From assembly GCF_008806775.1 (NCBI RefSeq), contig NZ_WAEM01000006.1, positions 124,001-188,000 on the forward strand: a stretch of DNA of 64,000 bases. Reading direction: 5' to 3'. Shown here in pieces: positions 51,639 through 61,172 of the stretch. The position numbers and the translations under genes are program-made. Origin of the DNA: Flavobacterium luteum (GTDB taxonomy: Bacteria > Bacteroidota > Bacteroidia > Flavobacteriales > Flavobacteriaceae). How positions within the stretch are numbered: the first letter of the stretch is position 1; each line of letters begins with the position of its first letter. Below the pieces are notes generated by a model that did not search any database, had not been told where the DNA came from, and worked only from the letters and a program-made list of their open reading frames with translations.

Positions 51639-52652
51639 ATGAAAATTCACGCTAATTTCTCTTTAAAAAACTACAATACTTTTGGCATTGAAGCCAAAGC
51701 AAAGCAGTTTGTAGCTGTTCATTCTATTTCAGAGCTAAAAACCATATTAAAACAACATGCTAACGATACCAAATTTATTTTAGGTGGGGGAAGTAACATG
51801 CTTTTAACAAAAAATATAGATGCTCTTGTAATTCACATTGATTTAAAGGGAAAAAAAATTATTAAAGAAGATACTGATTTTGTTTGGGTTGAAAGCCAAG
51901 CGGGAGAAAACTGGCACGAATTTGTGCTTTGGACGCTGGATAACGATTTTGGAGGATTAGAAAACATGTCGCTAATTCCTGGAAATGTAGGAACTACTCC
52001 AGTACAAAATATTGGAGCATACGGTACTGAAATTAAAGATACATTTGTTTCTTGCGAAGCGTTGAAAATTTCAAATCAGGAATTAAAAACCTTTTATTTA
52101 CAAGATTGTCATTTTGGCTATCGAGAAAGTATTTTTAAGAATGAAGTCAAAAACCAATATATAATTACATCAGTAGTTTTTAAACTCACTAAACAGAATC
52201 ATAAAATTAATATTTCTTATGGTGATATTGTAAGCGAATTAGCAAAAAACCATATTATAAATCCCACTCTAAAAGAGGTAAGCAATGCCGTTATTGCTAT
52301 TCGAAAAAGCAAATTACCCGATCCGAAAGAATTAGGAAATAGTGGCAGTTTCTTTAAAAACCCAATTCTTTTAAAAACCGATTTCGAAAAAATTCATCAA
52401 CAATTTCCTGAAATGAAATACTTTGAAATCTCTGAAACTGAAGTCAAAGTTCCAGCTGGTTGGCTTATTGAACAAGCTGGTTTTAAAGGAAAGCGTTTTG
52501 GTGACGCAGGCATTCACAAAAACCAAGCATTAGTTTTGGTTAATTATGGAAACGCGACTGGACAAGAAATATTAGATATTTCAAAGAATATTCAAGAAAC
52601 GATTTTTCAAAAATTTGGCATTCATATTGAAGCGGAAGTGAATGTAATTTAG
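51639..52652 (+). CDS. murB: UDP-N-acetylenolpyruvoylglucosamine reductase (type I)
   Basis: MurB reduces UDP-GlcNAc-enolpyruvate with NADPH and FAD to give UDP-MurNAc for peptidoglycan. The 337-residue protein has the FAD loop LGGGSNMLLT, IPGNVGTTPVQNIGAYG, the active-site FGYRESIFK (type I YRES) and LGNSGSFFKNPI with the catalytic serine. The C-terminal AGWLIEQAGFKGKRFGDAGIHKNQALVLVN fits. It lies 51 bases after asnB on the same strand. Confidence 0.95.
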   Translation: MKIHANFSLKNYNTFGIEAKAKQFVAVHSISELKTILKQHANDTKFILGGGSNMLLTKNIDALVIHIDLKGKKIIKEDTDFVWVESQAGENWHEFVLWTLDNDFGGLENMSLIPGNVGTTPVQNIGAYGTEIKDTFVSCEALKISNQELKTFYLQDCHFGYRESIFKNEVKNQYIITSVVFKLTKQNHKINISYGDIVSELAKNHIINPTLKEVSNAVIAIRKSKLPDPKELGNSGSFFKNPILLKTDFEKIHQQFPEMKYFEISETEVKVPAGWLIEQAGFKGKRFGDAGIHKNQALVLVNYGNATGQEILDISKNIQETIFQKFGIHIEAEVNVI

Positions 52653-52670
52653 ACCTCCTATTCTCAGTAA

Positions 52671-52708
52671 ATAATTCACAATTTATAATTCATAATTCAT
52701 AATTGAAT
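52671..52708. repeat. AT-rich tandem repeat (AATTCATAATTCATAATT type)
   Basis: ATAATTCA-like words recur four times between murB and the GT2 gene, just upstream of a -7 box. Confidence 0.6.
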
Positions 52709-52711
52709 TTG

Positions 52712-52719
52712 TACCTTTG
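52712..52719 (+). promoter_or_regulatory. -7 promoter box of the GT2/sigma factor pair
   Basis: TACCTTTG fits TAnnTTTG and is followed by C as in many flavobacterial promoters; it lies 30 bases before the ATG at 52749. The -33 region is occupied by the AT-rich repeat. Confidence 0.55.
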
Positions 52720-52748
52720 CACTCGATTTTAAAAGACAATTTGCTTCT

Positions 52749-53855
52749 ATGTTGACTATTACATTTTATATATTTATTGCTATTGTTGCAATCCAATTTA
52801 TTTACTATATAATTGTTTTTGGTAAATTTGCGTATGCCAAATCAGCTATAAGCAATCCAAAAAGAATTCCTATTTCGGTTGTGGTTTGCGCTAAGAATGA
52901 GGCCGAAAATGTAGCAAAATTTGTTCCCATTTTAGCTGAGCAAGATTATCCCGATTTTGAAATTGTTTTAATTGACGACGCTTCAAGTGATGAAACTTTA
53001 GATCTTTTTGAAGCTTTTGAAAAACAATATTCAAATATCCGATTGGTAAAAGTAAAGAACAATGAAGCCTTTTGGGGTAACAAAAAATTTGCTTTAACTT
53101 TAGGAATAAAAGCAGCAAAAAACCAATATTTATTATTTACAGATGCCGATTGTTATCCTATTTCAAAAGATTGGATTTCAATAATGAGTTCTCAATTTAC
53201 TCCCGAAAAAACAATTGTTTTAGGCTATGGAGCTTATGAAAAAATATCACGGTCGTTTTTAAATAAAATCATACGATTTGAAACCATGCTTACCGCTGTA
53301 CAGTATTTTTCATGGGCAAAAATAGGCCATCCATATATGGGAGTTGGAAGGAATTTAGCTTATAAAAAAGAAGAGTTTTTTAATGTCAATGGATTTATAG
53401 ATCACATGAAAATTCGTTCAGGTGATGACGATCTATTTATAAATCAAGCAGCAACTAGAAAAAATACAACTATTTGTTTCGATCAAAATAGCTTTACCTA
53501 TTCACTTCCTAAAACCTCTTTCAAGGAATGGTTTGCACAAAAAAGAAGACACATTTCTACAGCCACATTTTATAAACCTTTCGATCGCTTACAATTAGCA
53601 GTTTTTTATATTTCGCAATTATTATTTATTGTATTTTCTGTGATTTTACTTGCATTCCTTCACCAATGGATTATTGTGTTATGTTTAATAGGCTTTCGCT
53701 ATCTATTTACTTGGATTACTCTTGGTTTTTCCTCAGCAAAACTCAAAGAAAAAGATGTTATGTATTGGTTTCCTATTATAGAAATTATACTCGTTTTTAC
53801 ACAGTTTAACATAATGATTACTACTGTTTTCTCAAAACCTGTGCATTGGAAATAA
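52749..53855 (+). CDS. Membrane glycosyltransferase family 2 protein
   Basis: The 368-residue protein has an N-terminal membrane helix (about 2-26), a GT-A domain with ISVVVCAKNEAENV, VLIDDASSDET (nucleotide-binding aspartates), LLFTDADC (DxD) and the Q/RxxRW-like FAQKRRHIST, and three C-terminal membrane helices. This is the layout of processive or lipid-linked GT2 enzymes. The product is not predictable. Its end overlaps the sigma-factor start by 10 bases, so the two are translated together. Confidence 0.87.
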   Translation: MLTITFYIFIAIVAIQFIYYIIVFGKFAYAKSAISNPKRIPISVVVCAKNEAENVAKFVPILAEQDYPDFEIVLIDDASSDETLDLFEAFEKQYSNIRLVKVKNNEAFWGNKKFALTLGIKAAKNQYLLFTDADCYPISKDWISIMSSQFTPEKTIVLGYGAYEKISRSFLNKIIRFETMLTAVQYFSWAKIGHPYMGVGRNLAYKKEEFFNVNGFIDHMKIRSGDDDLFINQAATRKNTTICFDQNSFTYSLPKTSFKEWFAQKRRHISTATFYKPFDRLQLAVFYISQLLFIVFSVILLAFLHQWIIVLCLIGFRYLFTWITLGFSSAKLKEKDVMYWFPIIEIILVFTQFNIMITTVFSKPVHWK

Positions 53856-54397
53856 AAAAACACATAGAGAAGGCAAAAAAAGGCGATCAGGTTGCCTTCA
53901 CTTTTCTGTTGGATTTTTATTGGAATGAAGTGTATGGTTTTATGTTAAAACGAACCGAAAACGAAACTGATGCCGAAGATATTACCATAGAAACATTCTC
54001 TAAAGCTTTTGATAAAATAGCTACTTACAATCCTGAATTTCAATTCAATACCTGGCTAATTGCCATAGCTAAAAATGTCCATATCGATTTGCTTCGAAAA
54101 AAAAAATCGTCTCTTTTCATAGAGATCACTGACGAAGAAGACAATCAGGCTTATAATATAGCCGACACTACTCCATCAGCAGAAGACGAATTAATAACCG
54201 AACAAAATTTGTCACAGCTGTTACAATACATTAAAGAATTAAAACCACATTATCAAGAAGTGATTCAACTGCGTTATTTTCAAGAACTCAGTTATCAGGA
54301 AATATCAGAACAACTACAGGAACCATTAAGCAATATAAAAATCAAATTGCTACGTGCTAAAAAATTATTGGCTGAAATCATTCAGAACAAACGTTAA
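53846..54397 (+). CDS. RNA polymerase sigma factor, ECF-like sigma-70 family
   Basis: The 183-residue protein has region 2 (about 10-80; EVYGFMLKRTENETDAEDITIETFSKAFDK, FQFNTWLIAIAKNVHIDLLRKK) and region 4 (about 128-180; ELKPHYQEVIQLRYFQELSYQEISEQL, LSNIKIKLLRAKKLL). Regions 1 and 3 are absent, as in ECF sigma factors. The start is TTG at 53846, inside the GT2 gene; no ATG lies near. No anti-sigma gene follows it, so regulation may be transcriptional. Confidence 0.91.
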   Translation: MEIKKHIEKAKKGDQVAFTFLLDFYWNEVYGFMLKRTENETDAEDITIETFSKAFDKIATYNPEFQFNTWLIAIAKNVHIDLLRKKKSSLFIEITDEEDNQAYNIADTTPSAEDELITEQNLSQLLQYIKELKPHYQEVIQLRYFQELSYQEISEQLQEPLSNIKIKLLRAKKLLAEIIQNKR

Positions 54398-54472
54398 TTA
54401 TTTTTTATAAACTTAAAAACAGAAAATATTAGTTTCAGGTTCTTTTTAAATTACTTTTTAAAAGGATTTTAA

Positions 54473-54480
54473 TATATTTG
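54473..54480 (+). promoter_or_regulatory. -7 promoter box of the MFS gene
   Basis: TATATTTG matches TAnnTTTG. The predicted transcript starts near 54487, so translation must begin at the ATG at 54499 and not at the TTG at 54478, which lies inside the box. Confidence 0.55.
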
Positions 54481-54498
54481 AAGAAACCTTATCTAATC

Positions 54499-55743
54499 AT
54501 GCTCCACTTTACTTTTAAAGAAAAACTCAAACACCTTTTCGGATTTCCCGTTATTGTAGCAGCTTTAGGCTACTTTGTTGATGTATATGACCTATTGCTT
54601 TTTGGAATTGTTCGTGTTCCTAGCTTAAATGATATGGGTTTAAATGCTGACATTGCAGGAACGATTATATTAAATTTTCAAATGGTAGGATTGCTGTTGG
54701 GAGGCATTATTTGGGGTGTTTTAGGAGATAAAAAAGGGCGCTTATCTGTACTTTTTGGTTCAATACTTGTCTATTCATTGGCAAATATTGCCTGTGGTTT
54801 TTTACCTCAAATGCATTTTGCTGATAAAGTTACGATTTATGCAGCGTTACGGTTTATTGCAGGTGTAGGACTTGCAGGAGAATTAGGAGCCGGTATCACC
54901 TTAGTATCCGAAAGCTTACCCAAAGAACTTAGAGCCATAGGAACATCAATTGTTGCAGCATTTGGAGTCCTAGGGGCTGTAGTAGCGCAACTTACAGTAG
55001 AACTTGCTGGAAGTTGGACTTTAGCCTATTTTATTGGAGGCGGATTAGGATTGGTGCTTTTATTGCTACGTGTAGGTGTTTTTGAAAGTGGATTGTATAA
55101 AAACCTAGAGAAAGAATCCAACATTTCTAAGGGGAATTTTTTCTCCTTTTTTTCAAATAAAAAACGTTTCTTAAAATATATAAATTGTATTGCTATTGGC
55201 TTACCTATTTGGTTTTGCATCGGAATTCTAGTGCTCATGAGCAATCAATTTGCAATTGCACTTGGAATTACAACTATAAATCCTGGCAAGGCAATCATGT
55301 GGTGTTATATTGGCTGTTCTATTGGTGATTTTACTAGTGGCTTTATTTCTCACGCTTTACAATCCCGAAAAAAAACTATTCTATATATGGTGTTTTTTAC
55401 AATTATTGGAGTGGCTTTATTGCTTTTTGGAGCTGCTAAATCAGAAAATAGCTATTATTTTCTTTGCCTATGGATAGGAATAGGAACTGGCTTTTGGGCA
55501 ATGTTTATTACCATTGCAGCCGAACAGTTTGGTACAAATATCCGCAGTACTGCAGCAACAACAATACCTAATATGGTTCGAGGATTAGTTCCAGTAATGC
55601 TATTGGGTTTTGATTTTTTTAAAGCCGATTATGGCGTAATTACATCAGCAACAATTGTAGCCGTAATCGTTTTTGGATTTAGTATTTATGCCACAATAAC
55701 TATAGATGAAACTCATAATAGAGATATGGATTTTGTAGAGTAA
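54499..55743 (+). CDS. MFS transporter (sugar/metabolite:proton symporter type)
   Basis: The 414-residue protein has about 12 membrane helices. The inter-helix 2/3 motif is GVLGDKKGRLSVL (classical MFS motif GxxxDRxGR), and GELGAGITLVSESLPKELR in helix 4-5 resembles the sugar/sialic-acid/shikimate symporter subfamily. A central cytoplasmic loop divides the two halves. The substrate is not clear. The start is set by the -7 box. It is a single gene between the sigma factor and lipA. Confidence 0.88.
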   Translation: MLHFTFKEKLKHLFGFPVIVAALGYFVDVYDLLLFGIVRVPSLNDMGLNADIAGTIILNFQMVGLLLGGIIWGVLGDKKGRLSVLFGSILVYSLANIACGFLPQMHFADKVTIYAALRFIAGVGLAGELGAGITLVSESLPKELRAIGTSIVAAFGVLGAVVAQLTVELAGSWTLAYFIGGGLGLVLLLLRVGVFESGLYKNLEKESNISKGNFFSFFSNKKRFLKYINCIAIGLPIWFCIGILVLMSNQFAIALGITTINPGKAIMWCYIGCSIGDFTSGFISHALQSRKKTILYMVFFTIIGVALLLFGAAKSENSYYFLCLWIGIGTGFWAMFITIAAEQFGTNIRSTAATTIPNMVRGLVPVMLLGFDFFKADYGVITSATIVAVIVFGFSIYATITIDETHNRDMDFVE

Positions 55744-55982
55744 ATATAACTATCATTCATTAAAATAATTCTACTTTATTTTAATAAAAATATAAATCAA
55801 TTACAACCATTAATAAATTTTAGTTAATTAAGATTTTTAATATCCTTAACAAGCCTCAACTATCTTAATGGTTTAAAAAATAACAGTAACATTCTCAATA
55901 CAACTTTTTAAACTGATTTAACATGTCCTAAAAAAATCATAAAACCGAAATAAGCTTTCATCATTCTTCTATCAACTTTACT

Positions 55983-55990
55983 TATCTTTG
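55983..55990 (+). promoter_or_regulatory. -7 promoter box of lipA-gap
   Basis: TATCTTTG fits TAnnTTTG and is followed by C; it lies 20 bases before the ATG at 56011. A TTTC at 55956-55959 may serve as -33. Confidence 0.55.
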
Positions 55991-56010
55991 CAATTCAAAA
56001 AATTGTGACT

Positions 56011-56880
56011 ATGGAAACTGTTTTAGACAATACATTACCAGTAGCAAAACCAAAATGGCTGAAGGTAAAACTACCTATTGGTCAAAAATATACTGAACTT
56101 CGTGGTCTTGTAGATAAATACAGTTTAAATACTATTTGCACCTCAGGAAGCTGTCCAAATATGGGTGAGTGTTGGGGAGAAGGCACGGCAACATTTATGA
56201 TTTTAGGCAATGTTTGTACACGCTCATGTGGCTTTTGTGGAGTAAAAACAGGAAGGCCAGAAACAGTAGATTGGGATGAACCTGAAAAAGTAGCACGCTC
56301 TATCAAAATAATGAACATCAAACATGCTGTTGTAACAAGTGTTGATAGAGACGATTTGAAAGATGGCGGTTCTATAATTTGGATTGAAACCGTGAAAGCC
56401 ATTCGAAGAATGAATCCAAATACAACTTTAGAAACGTTGATTCCCGATTTTCAAGGTATCGAGAGAAATATTGACCGAATTGTAGAGGCCAATCCCGAAG
56501 TGGTTTCGCATAATGTAGAAACCGTAAGAAGATTGACACGTGAAGTCCGCATTCAAGCCAAATACGACAGAAGTTTAGAAGTTTTGCGCTATTTAAAAGA
56601 AAAAGGCATTAACAGAACCAAGTCTGGAATTATGCTAGGACTAGGTGAAACTGAAGAAGAAGTAATTCAGACTTTACATGATTTGCGTAAGGCAAATGTA
56701 GATGTGGTAACCATAGGTCAGTACTTACAACCCAGCAAAAAACATTTACCTGTAAAAGAATACATTACACCAGACCAATTTGCAAAATATGAAAAAATAG
56801 GATTGGAATTGGGTTTCCGACATGTGGAAAGCGGTGCTTTAGTTCGCTCCTCATATAAAGCGGCAAAACATATATTATAA
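56011..56880 (+). CDS. lipA: Lipoyl synthase
   Basis: LipA inserts two sulfur atoms into octanoyl groups on lipoyl domains. The 289-residue radical SAM enzyme has the auxiliary cluster ligands Cys43, Cys48 and Cys54 ([15 protein letters not shown]), the radical SAM motif CTRSCGFC (Cys69, Cys73, Cys76) and the C-terminal RSSY (VRSSYKA), which also ligates the auxiliary cluster. ATG 56011 is chosen over GTG two codons upstream. gap follows 6 bases later. Confidence 0.96.
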   Translation: METVLDNTLPVAKPKWLKVKLPIGQKYTELRGLVDKYSLNTICTSGSCPNMGECWGEGTATFMILGNVCTRSCGFCGVKTGRPETVDWDEPEKVARSIKIMNIKHAVVTSVDRDDLKDGGSIIWIETVKAIRRMNPNTTLETLIPDFQGIERNIDRIVEANPEVVSHNVETVRRLTREVRIQAKYDRSLEVLRYLKEKGINRTKSGIMLGLGETEEEVIQTLHDLRKANVDVVTIGQYLQPSKKHLPVKEYITPDQFAKYEKIGLELGFRHVESGALVRSSYKAAKHIL

Positions 56881-56886
56881 AAAACA

Positions 56887-57885
56887 TTGAAAACAAGAAT
56901 TGCCATAAATGGTTTTGGAAGAATTGGAAGAAATTTATTTCGATTGCTTTTAAATCATCCAACAATCGAAGTTATTGCTATAAATGATATCGCTGATAAC
57001 CGAACGATGTCACATTTAATAAAATATGACAGCATTCACGGAGTTTTGCCTTTAGATTGTTCCTACGATGACACTTCTATTTGGGTTGGCGGCAAGCAAT
57101 ATCTATTTTTTCACGAAAAAAATATTTCAAATCTCGATTGGAAAACAATCAATATTGATGTTGTAGTAGAATCTACTGGAAAGTACAAAACTTTTGATGA
57201 CCTCAACGCTCATGTATTGGCTGGAGCCAAAAAAGTTATCCTTTCTGCTCCATCAGAAGTAGATGCAATAAAAACAGTGGTTTTAGGAGTTAACGAAACT
57301 ATTCTTGACGGAACGGAAACAATCATTTCTAACGCAAGTTGTACTACAAATAATGCTGCGCCAATGATTAAAGTCATTAGCGAATTGTGTGGAATTGAAC
57401 AAGCGTATATTACTACTGTCCATTCCTACACTACAGACCAAAGTCTACACGATCAGCCTCATAAAGATTTGCGAAGAGCTAGAGGAGCAAGTCAATCGAT
57501 TGTTCCAACTACTACAGGAGCTGCAAAAGCATTAACAAAAATATTTCCTGAATTTGACGGTAAATTTGGAGGAAGTGGCATCCGTGTCCCTGTTCCTGAT
57601 GGCTCACTTACTGACATAACTTGCTATGTAAAACACGAAGTTTCTATTGCTGAAATTAACGCTGCTTTTAAAAAAGCATCTGAAAATGAATTAAAAGGCA
57701 TTTTAGCATATACTCAAGATCCGATAGTATCTGTAGATATTATAGGAAACACACATTCTTGTTTGTTTGACTCTCAATTAACATCTGTTATTGGTAAAAT
57801 GGTTAAAGTAATTGGTTGGTATGATAACGAAATTGGATATTCTTCTAGAATTATTGACTTAATAAATCTAACGATAAAGAAATAA
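56887..57885 (+). CDS. gap: Glyceraldehyde-3-phosphate dehydrogenase, type I
   Basis: The 332-residue enzyme oxidises glyceraldehyde-3-phosphate with NAD(P)+. It has the Rossmann motif INGFGRIGRN (7-16), the catalytic Cys152 in SNASCTTNNAAP, the base His179 in TTVHSYTTDQ and the C-terminal WYDNEIGYSSRI. The cofactor-discriminating residue in AINDIADN is compatible with NAD. The start is TTG, 6 bases after the lipA stop; no ATG is near. A second gap gene elsewhere is common in these bacteria, so a gluconeogenic role is possible but not shown. Confidence 0.95.
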   Translation: MKTRIAINGFGRIGRNLFRLLLNHPTIEVIAINDIADNRTMSHLIKYDSIHGVLPLDCSYDDTSIWVGGKQYLFFHEKNISNLDWKTINIDVVVESTGKYKTFDDLNAHVLAGAKKVILSAPSEVDAIKTVVLGVNETILDGTETIISNASCTTNNAAPMIKVISELCGIEQAYITTVHSYTTDQSLHDQPHKDLRRARGASQSIVPTTTGAAKALTKIFPEFDGKFGGSGIRVPVPDGSLTDITCYVKHEVSIAEINAAFKKASENELKGILAYTQDPIVSVDIIGNTHSCLFDSQLTSVIGKMVKVIGWYDNEIGYSSRIIDLINLTIKK

Positions 57886-57927
57886 TTTCATATATTTAAA
57901 CCCTTGAAAAACAATTTATAAACGTTC

Positions 57928-60108
57928 ATGAGGTATTATTTTATTTATTTTTTATTGTTCAGCACTATAGTATCCGCTCAGAGGCAAAAGAAAAAAGCCA
58001 TTGAAGTAGATAGTGTTTCTTATTACATTGAATTATCTAACTTTAATGTAAAAGTAAATAATTATAAATCATCTTTAGATTTTGCTCAAAAAGCTATTGA
58101 CTTTGCTGTAAATAAAAAAGACAATAAACAAGAGGCTAGATCTTACGCAGTACTTGCATCATTGTATTTTGATTTAAAAAAATATGATGACGCCATAGAA
58201 TCCTATACCAAAAGTTTATCTTTTTACAATTTAATAGCACCTTCAAGCGAGCAAGCATACTCTTATTATAAATTAGGATTGTGTTATATGGAAAAAGGAG
58301 AATTTCTTAAAGCAGAAACCTATTTTAACAATGCTCAAAAAATTTATTCTGACATTAAAATTCCTGATGCTATTGAATTATTAAATCTACAAAAAGGAAT
58401 TGTTTATAGTGCCAAAGGGAAATACAAATTGGCGACTCCTATATTTGATCAAATTATTGCCAAACCAGATTATCTAGATGTTTTTAAAACAAAAGCGGAA
58501 GCTTTGTTTCAACTTGGTACTATAGAGTTAAAAAATAATAGAAAAAATTTAGCATTAAATTATCTCAATCGCGCCTATGAATTGAATGCTAAAGATAAAA
58601 ATATTGAACAAAAGTCTAAAATTTTACTTTCCTTAAGTGTAGTTCACGAAAAATTACTAGACATTTTTAAATCTCATAAATATTTGAAAGAGCATTTAAG
58701 TATGAAGGATAGTATTGCTGCTATCAACACCAAGAAAATTGGCACCGAAGATTATGCCAATTTCAAAGAAACTGAAAGAATGAAAACCATTGAGCAAATG
58801 GACAAAGAATACAAAGAGCAACAAAAAGCTAATAAAGTTGCAAAATTAATAAGCACTCTTGCCATTGCTTTAATTATAATTTTATCATTATTAAGCATCT
58901 CATTATATAAGAATAACAACATAAAGAAGAAATCTAATCTATTGTTGAAAGAAAAAAATGCTGAACTACAACTAGCTAAGGATAAAGCAGAGAAGGCTTC
59001 AAAGGCTAGAGCCGAATTTCTTTCTACAGTAAGCCATGAATTAAGAACTCCATTGAATGCTATAAATGGAATTACTCATTTATTATTAGAAGAAAATCCT
59101 AAAGAATCTCAGATGAACTATTTAACTTCTTTGAAATTTTCAGGAAATTACTTACTCACATTTATTAATGAAATATTAGAAATAAATAGAATTGAATCTA
59201 GTGCAATAGAAACTGAAAACCTTAATTTTAATTTAAAACTTTTATTAGGCAATATTCAAAATTCATTAAAAGAATTAGCTTCTATTAACAATAACACTTT
59301 TTCTGTTGAAATTGACGAAAATATCCCCGATTTTTTAATTGGCGATCCTACTAAATTGTCTCAAATTTTTCTGAATTTGATTAATAATGCTTTAAAATTT
59401 ACAAAAAATGGAGAAGTAAAAGTTATCCTTAACTCTACAGAAACCAATGAAGAATTTACAGCAATTCACTTTGAAGTTATAGATACCGGAATAGGGATTC
59501 CTGAAGAAAAAATAGAGTCTGTTTTTGATAGTTTCTCTCAAGGATCAATTGAAATTAATCGCAAATATGGAGGTACTGGCTTAGGATTAACAATTGTAAA
59601 AAAATTAGTTCATTTGCTTGGCGGAAAAATTAAAGTGGAAAGCAAAGTAGGCAAAGGTTCTTCTTTTAAATTTGATTTGAGTTTTAAAATTGGAACTGAT
59701 GAAAAAATTGTTGAAAAAGTTGCCGACTACGACGAGTCTATTCTTTATGATAAAAAAGTATTACTGATTGAAGACAATAAAATCAATCAGATGATTACCA
59801 AAAAAATGGTAGAAAATAAACGCATGTCTTGCGAGGTTATTGACAATGGAGAAGATGCTATAGAAGCTGTAAAAAACAATAAATACGATTTAGTATTAAT
59901 GGATGTTCATTTACCTGGAATAAACGGAACGATTGCTACACAAACCATACGAACATTTGATAAAAAAACTTTAATTATAGCATTAACTGCTATTTCATTA
60001 AATGAAAACAGAGAAATGCTTTTATCCTATGGTATGAATGATGTTATTACGAAACCGTTTAATCCAGAAGAGTTTTATAAAATTATAGCACAAAATCTTG
60101 CTATTTAA
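57928..60108 (+). CDS. TPR hybrid sensor histidine kinase/response regulator
   Basis: The 726-residue protein has a signal peptide (about 1-17, ending VSAQ) and a periplasmic TPR region of about 220 residues (AVLASLYFDLKKYDDAIESYTKS; YKLGLCYMEKGEFLKAETYFNNA). One membrane helix (about 303-325) and a short coiled coil follow. HisKA has His370 in FLSTVSHELRTPLNAI. HATPase_c has NLINNALKFTKNG, DTGIGIPE and GGTGLGL. A C-terminal receiver (about 605-722) has phospho-acceptor Asp in LVLMDVHLPG (about 658) and the lysine in ITKPFN. It has no transcriptional output domain, so a downstream phosphotransfer protein is needed. Confidence 0.92.
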   Translation: MRYYFIYFLLFSTIVSAQRQKKKAIEVDSVSYYIELSNFNVKVNNYKSSLDFAQKAIDFAVNKKDNKQEARSYAVLASLYFDLKKYDDAIESYTKSLSFYNLIAPSSEQAYSYYKLGLCYMEKGEFLKAETYFNNAQKIYSDIKIPDAIELLNLQKGIVYSAKGKYKLATPIFDQIIAKPDYLDVFKTKAEALFQLGTIELKNNRKNLALNYLNRAYELNAKDKNIEQKSKILLSLSVVHEKLLDIFKSHKYLKEHLSMKDSIAAINTKKIGTEDYANFKETERMKTIEQMDKEYKEQQKANKVAKLISTLAIALIIILSLLSISLYKNNNIKKKSNLLLKEKNAELQLAKDKAEKASKARAEFLSTVSHELRTPLNAINGITHLLLEENPKESQMNYLTSLKFSGNYLLTFINEILEINRIESSAIETENLNFNLKLLLGNIQNSLKELASINNNTFSVEIDENIPDFLIGDPTKLSQIFLNLINNALKFTKNGEVKVILNSTETNEEFTAIHFEVIDTGIGIPEEKIESVFDSFSQGSIEINRKYGGTGLGLTIVKKLVHLLGGKIKVESKVGKGSSFKFDLSFKIGTDEKIVEKVADYDESILYDKKVLLIEDNKINQMITKKMVENKRMSCEVIDNGEDAIEAVKNNKYDLVLMDVHLPGINGTIATQTIRTFDKKTLIIALTAISLNENREMLLSYGMNDVITKPFNPEEFYKIIAQNLAI

Positions 60109-60112
60109 TCTA

Positions 60113-60925
60113 TTAGTATTGTTTTATAAGTTCTTTAATTAGGTTTCTAACGTGTGGTTCAGCTTTTTTTGCAGCCTCTAAAACTTCTGCGTGACTTACT
60201 GTTTCAATATTATCTTCATTACCCATATCGGTTATTACAGAAAGTCCAAACGTTTCCATTTCCATATGGCGAGCAACTATTACTTCTGGAACGGTAGACA
60301 TTCCTACACAGTCGGCTCCCAGTATTTTTACCATTTTATACTCGGCTAAAGTTTCAAAAGTTGGTCCTTGTAATCCTAAATAAATTCCATCATGTACAGT
60401 TATTGATAAAGCTTTAGCAATTTCTTTTGCTTTAAGAATCATATTCAAGCTGTATGGGTCACTCATGTTTACAAATCGAGGTCCAAATCGTTCGTCATTT
60501 TTACCATTCAAAGGATGTTCTGGCATCATATTAATGTGGTCTTTAATTAATACGATTGAACCTACTTCATAATTATCATTTACACCACCTGAAGCATTAG
60601 ATACAATTAATTTTTCGACACCTAAATATTTCATTACTCTAACAGGAAAAGTAACTTCTTTCATATCATAGCCTTCATAAAAATGGAATCTTCCTTGCAT
60701 GGCCATCACTTTTTTGTCTCCAATAGTTCCAAAAACTAATGCGCCTTTATGGCCTTGTACTGTAGAAACTGGAAAATTAGGAATGTCAGAATAAGGTAAT
60801 GTATACTCTATTTCAATATCATCTGTAAAGCCTCCTAAACCTGAACCTAGAATTACACCATATTCTGGAGAGAACTGTGTTTGAGATTGTATATAACTAA
60901 CTGTTTCTTGTACTTTTTCCCACAT
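60113..60925 (-). CDS. punA: Purine nucleoside phosphorylase (trimeric type)
   Basis: The enzyme splits purine ribonucleosides with phosphate in purine salvage. The 270-residue protein has the phosphate loop GVILGSGLGGF (19-29), the family stretches PNFPVSTVQGHKG and QGRFHFYEGYD, SNASGGVN and GADCVGMSTVPEVIVARH, all typical of trimeric PNP. It converges on the hybrid kinase gene with only 4 bases between the stops. Upstream lies a promoter-like -7 box at 60985. Confidence 0.94.
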   Translation of the reverse strand: MWEKVQETVSYIQSQTQFSPEYGVILGSGLGGFTDDIEIEYTLPYSDIPNFPVSTVQGHKGALVFGTIGDKKVMAMQGRFHFYEGYDMKEVTFPVRVMKYLGVEKLIVSNASGGVNDNYEVGSIVLIKDHINMMPEHPLNGKNDERFGPRFVNMSDPYSLNMILKAKEIAKALSITVHDGIYLGLQGPTFETLAEYKMVKILGADCVGMSTVPEVIVARHMEMETFGLSVITDMGNEDNIETVSHAEVLEAAKKAEPHVRNLIKELIKQY

Positions 60926-60984
60926 ATGACTTTTTTTATTTAATTATTATTTCTCCTAACTGAAAGTATTGTTCAATTAGTTTT

Positions 60985-60992
60985 CAAAAGTA
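60985..60992 (-). promoter_or_regulatory. -7 promoter box of punA
   Basis: TACTTTTG on the minus strand fits TAnnTTTG, 59 bases before the ATG at 60925. Confidence 0.45.
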
Positions 60993-61172
60993 GAAATTAT
61001 AAAATAAAATTAAGCCGATTTTTGTAAAAAGAATAAGCGCAACCCTTAAATACTTAATATAGTACAACAAACTTGCTATTTATTTGCTATATTTAGTAAT
61101 ATATTCAAAGCTATTGTGAAACTTTTTATTTGTAAAGAAAGAATTTATTTTGGATGTACGTGTACAATCTAT

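Noticed and set aside
56537-56542. Possible parS core CACGTG in lipA
   Set aside because: One half resembles parS but the other does not, and the site is in conserved lipA coding sequence (RLTREVR).
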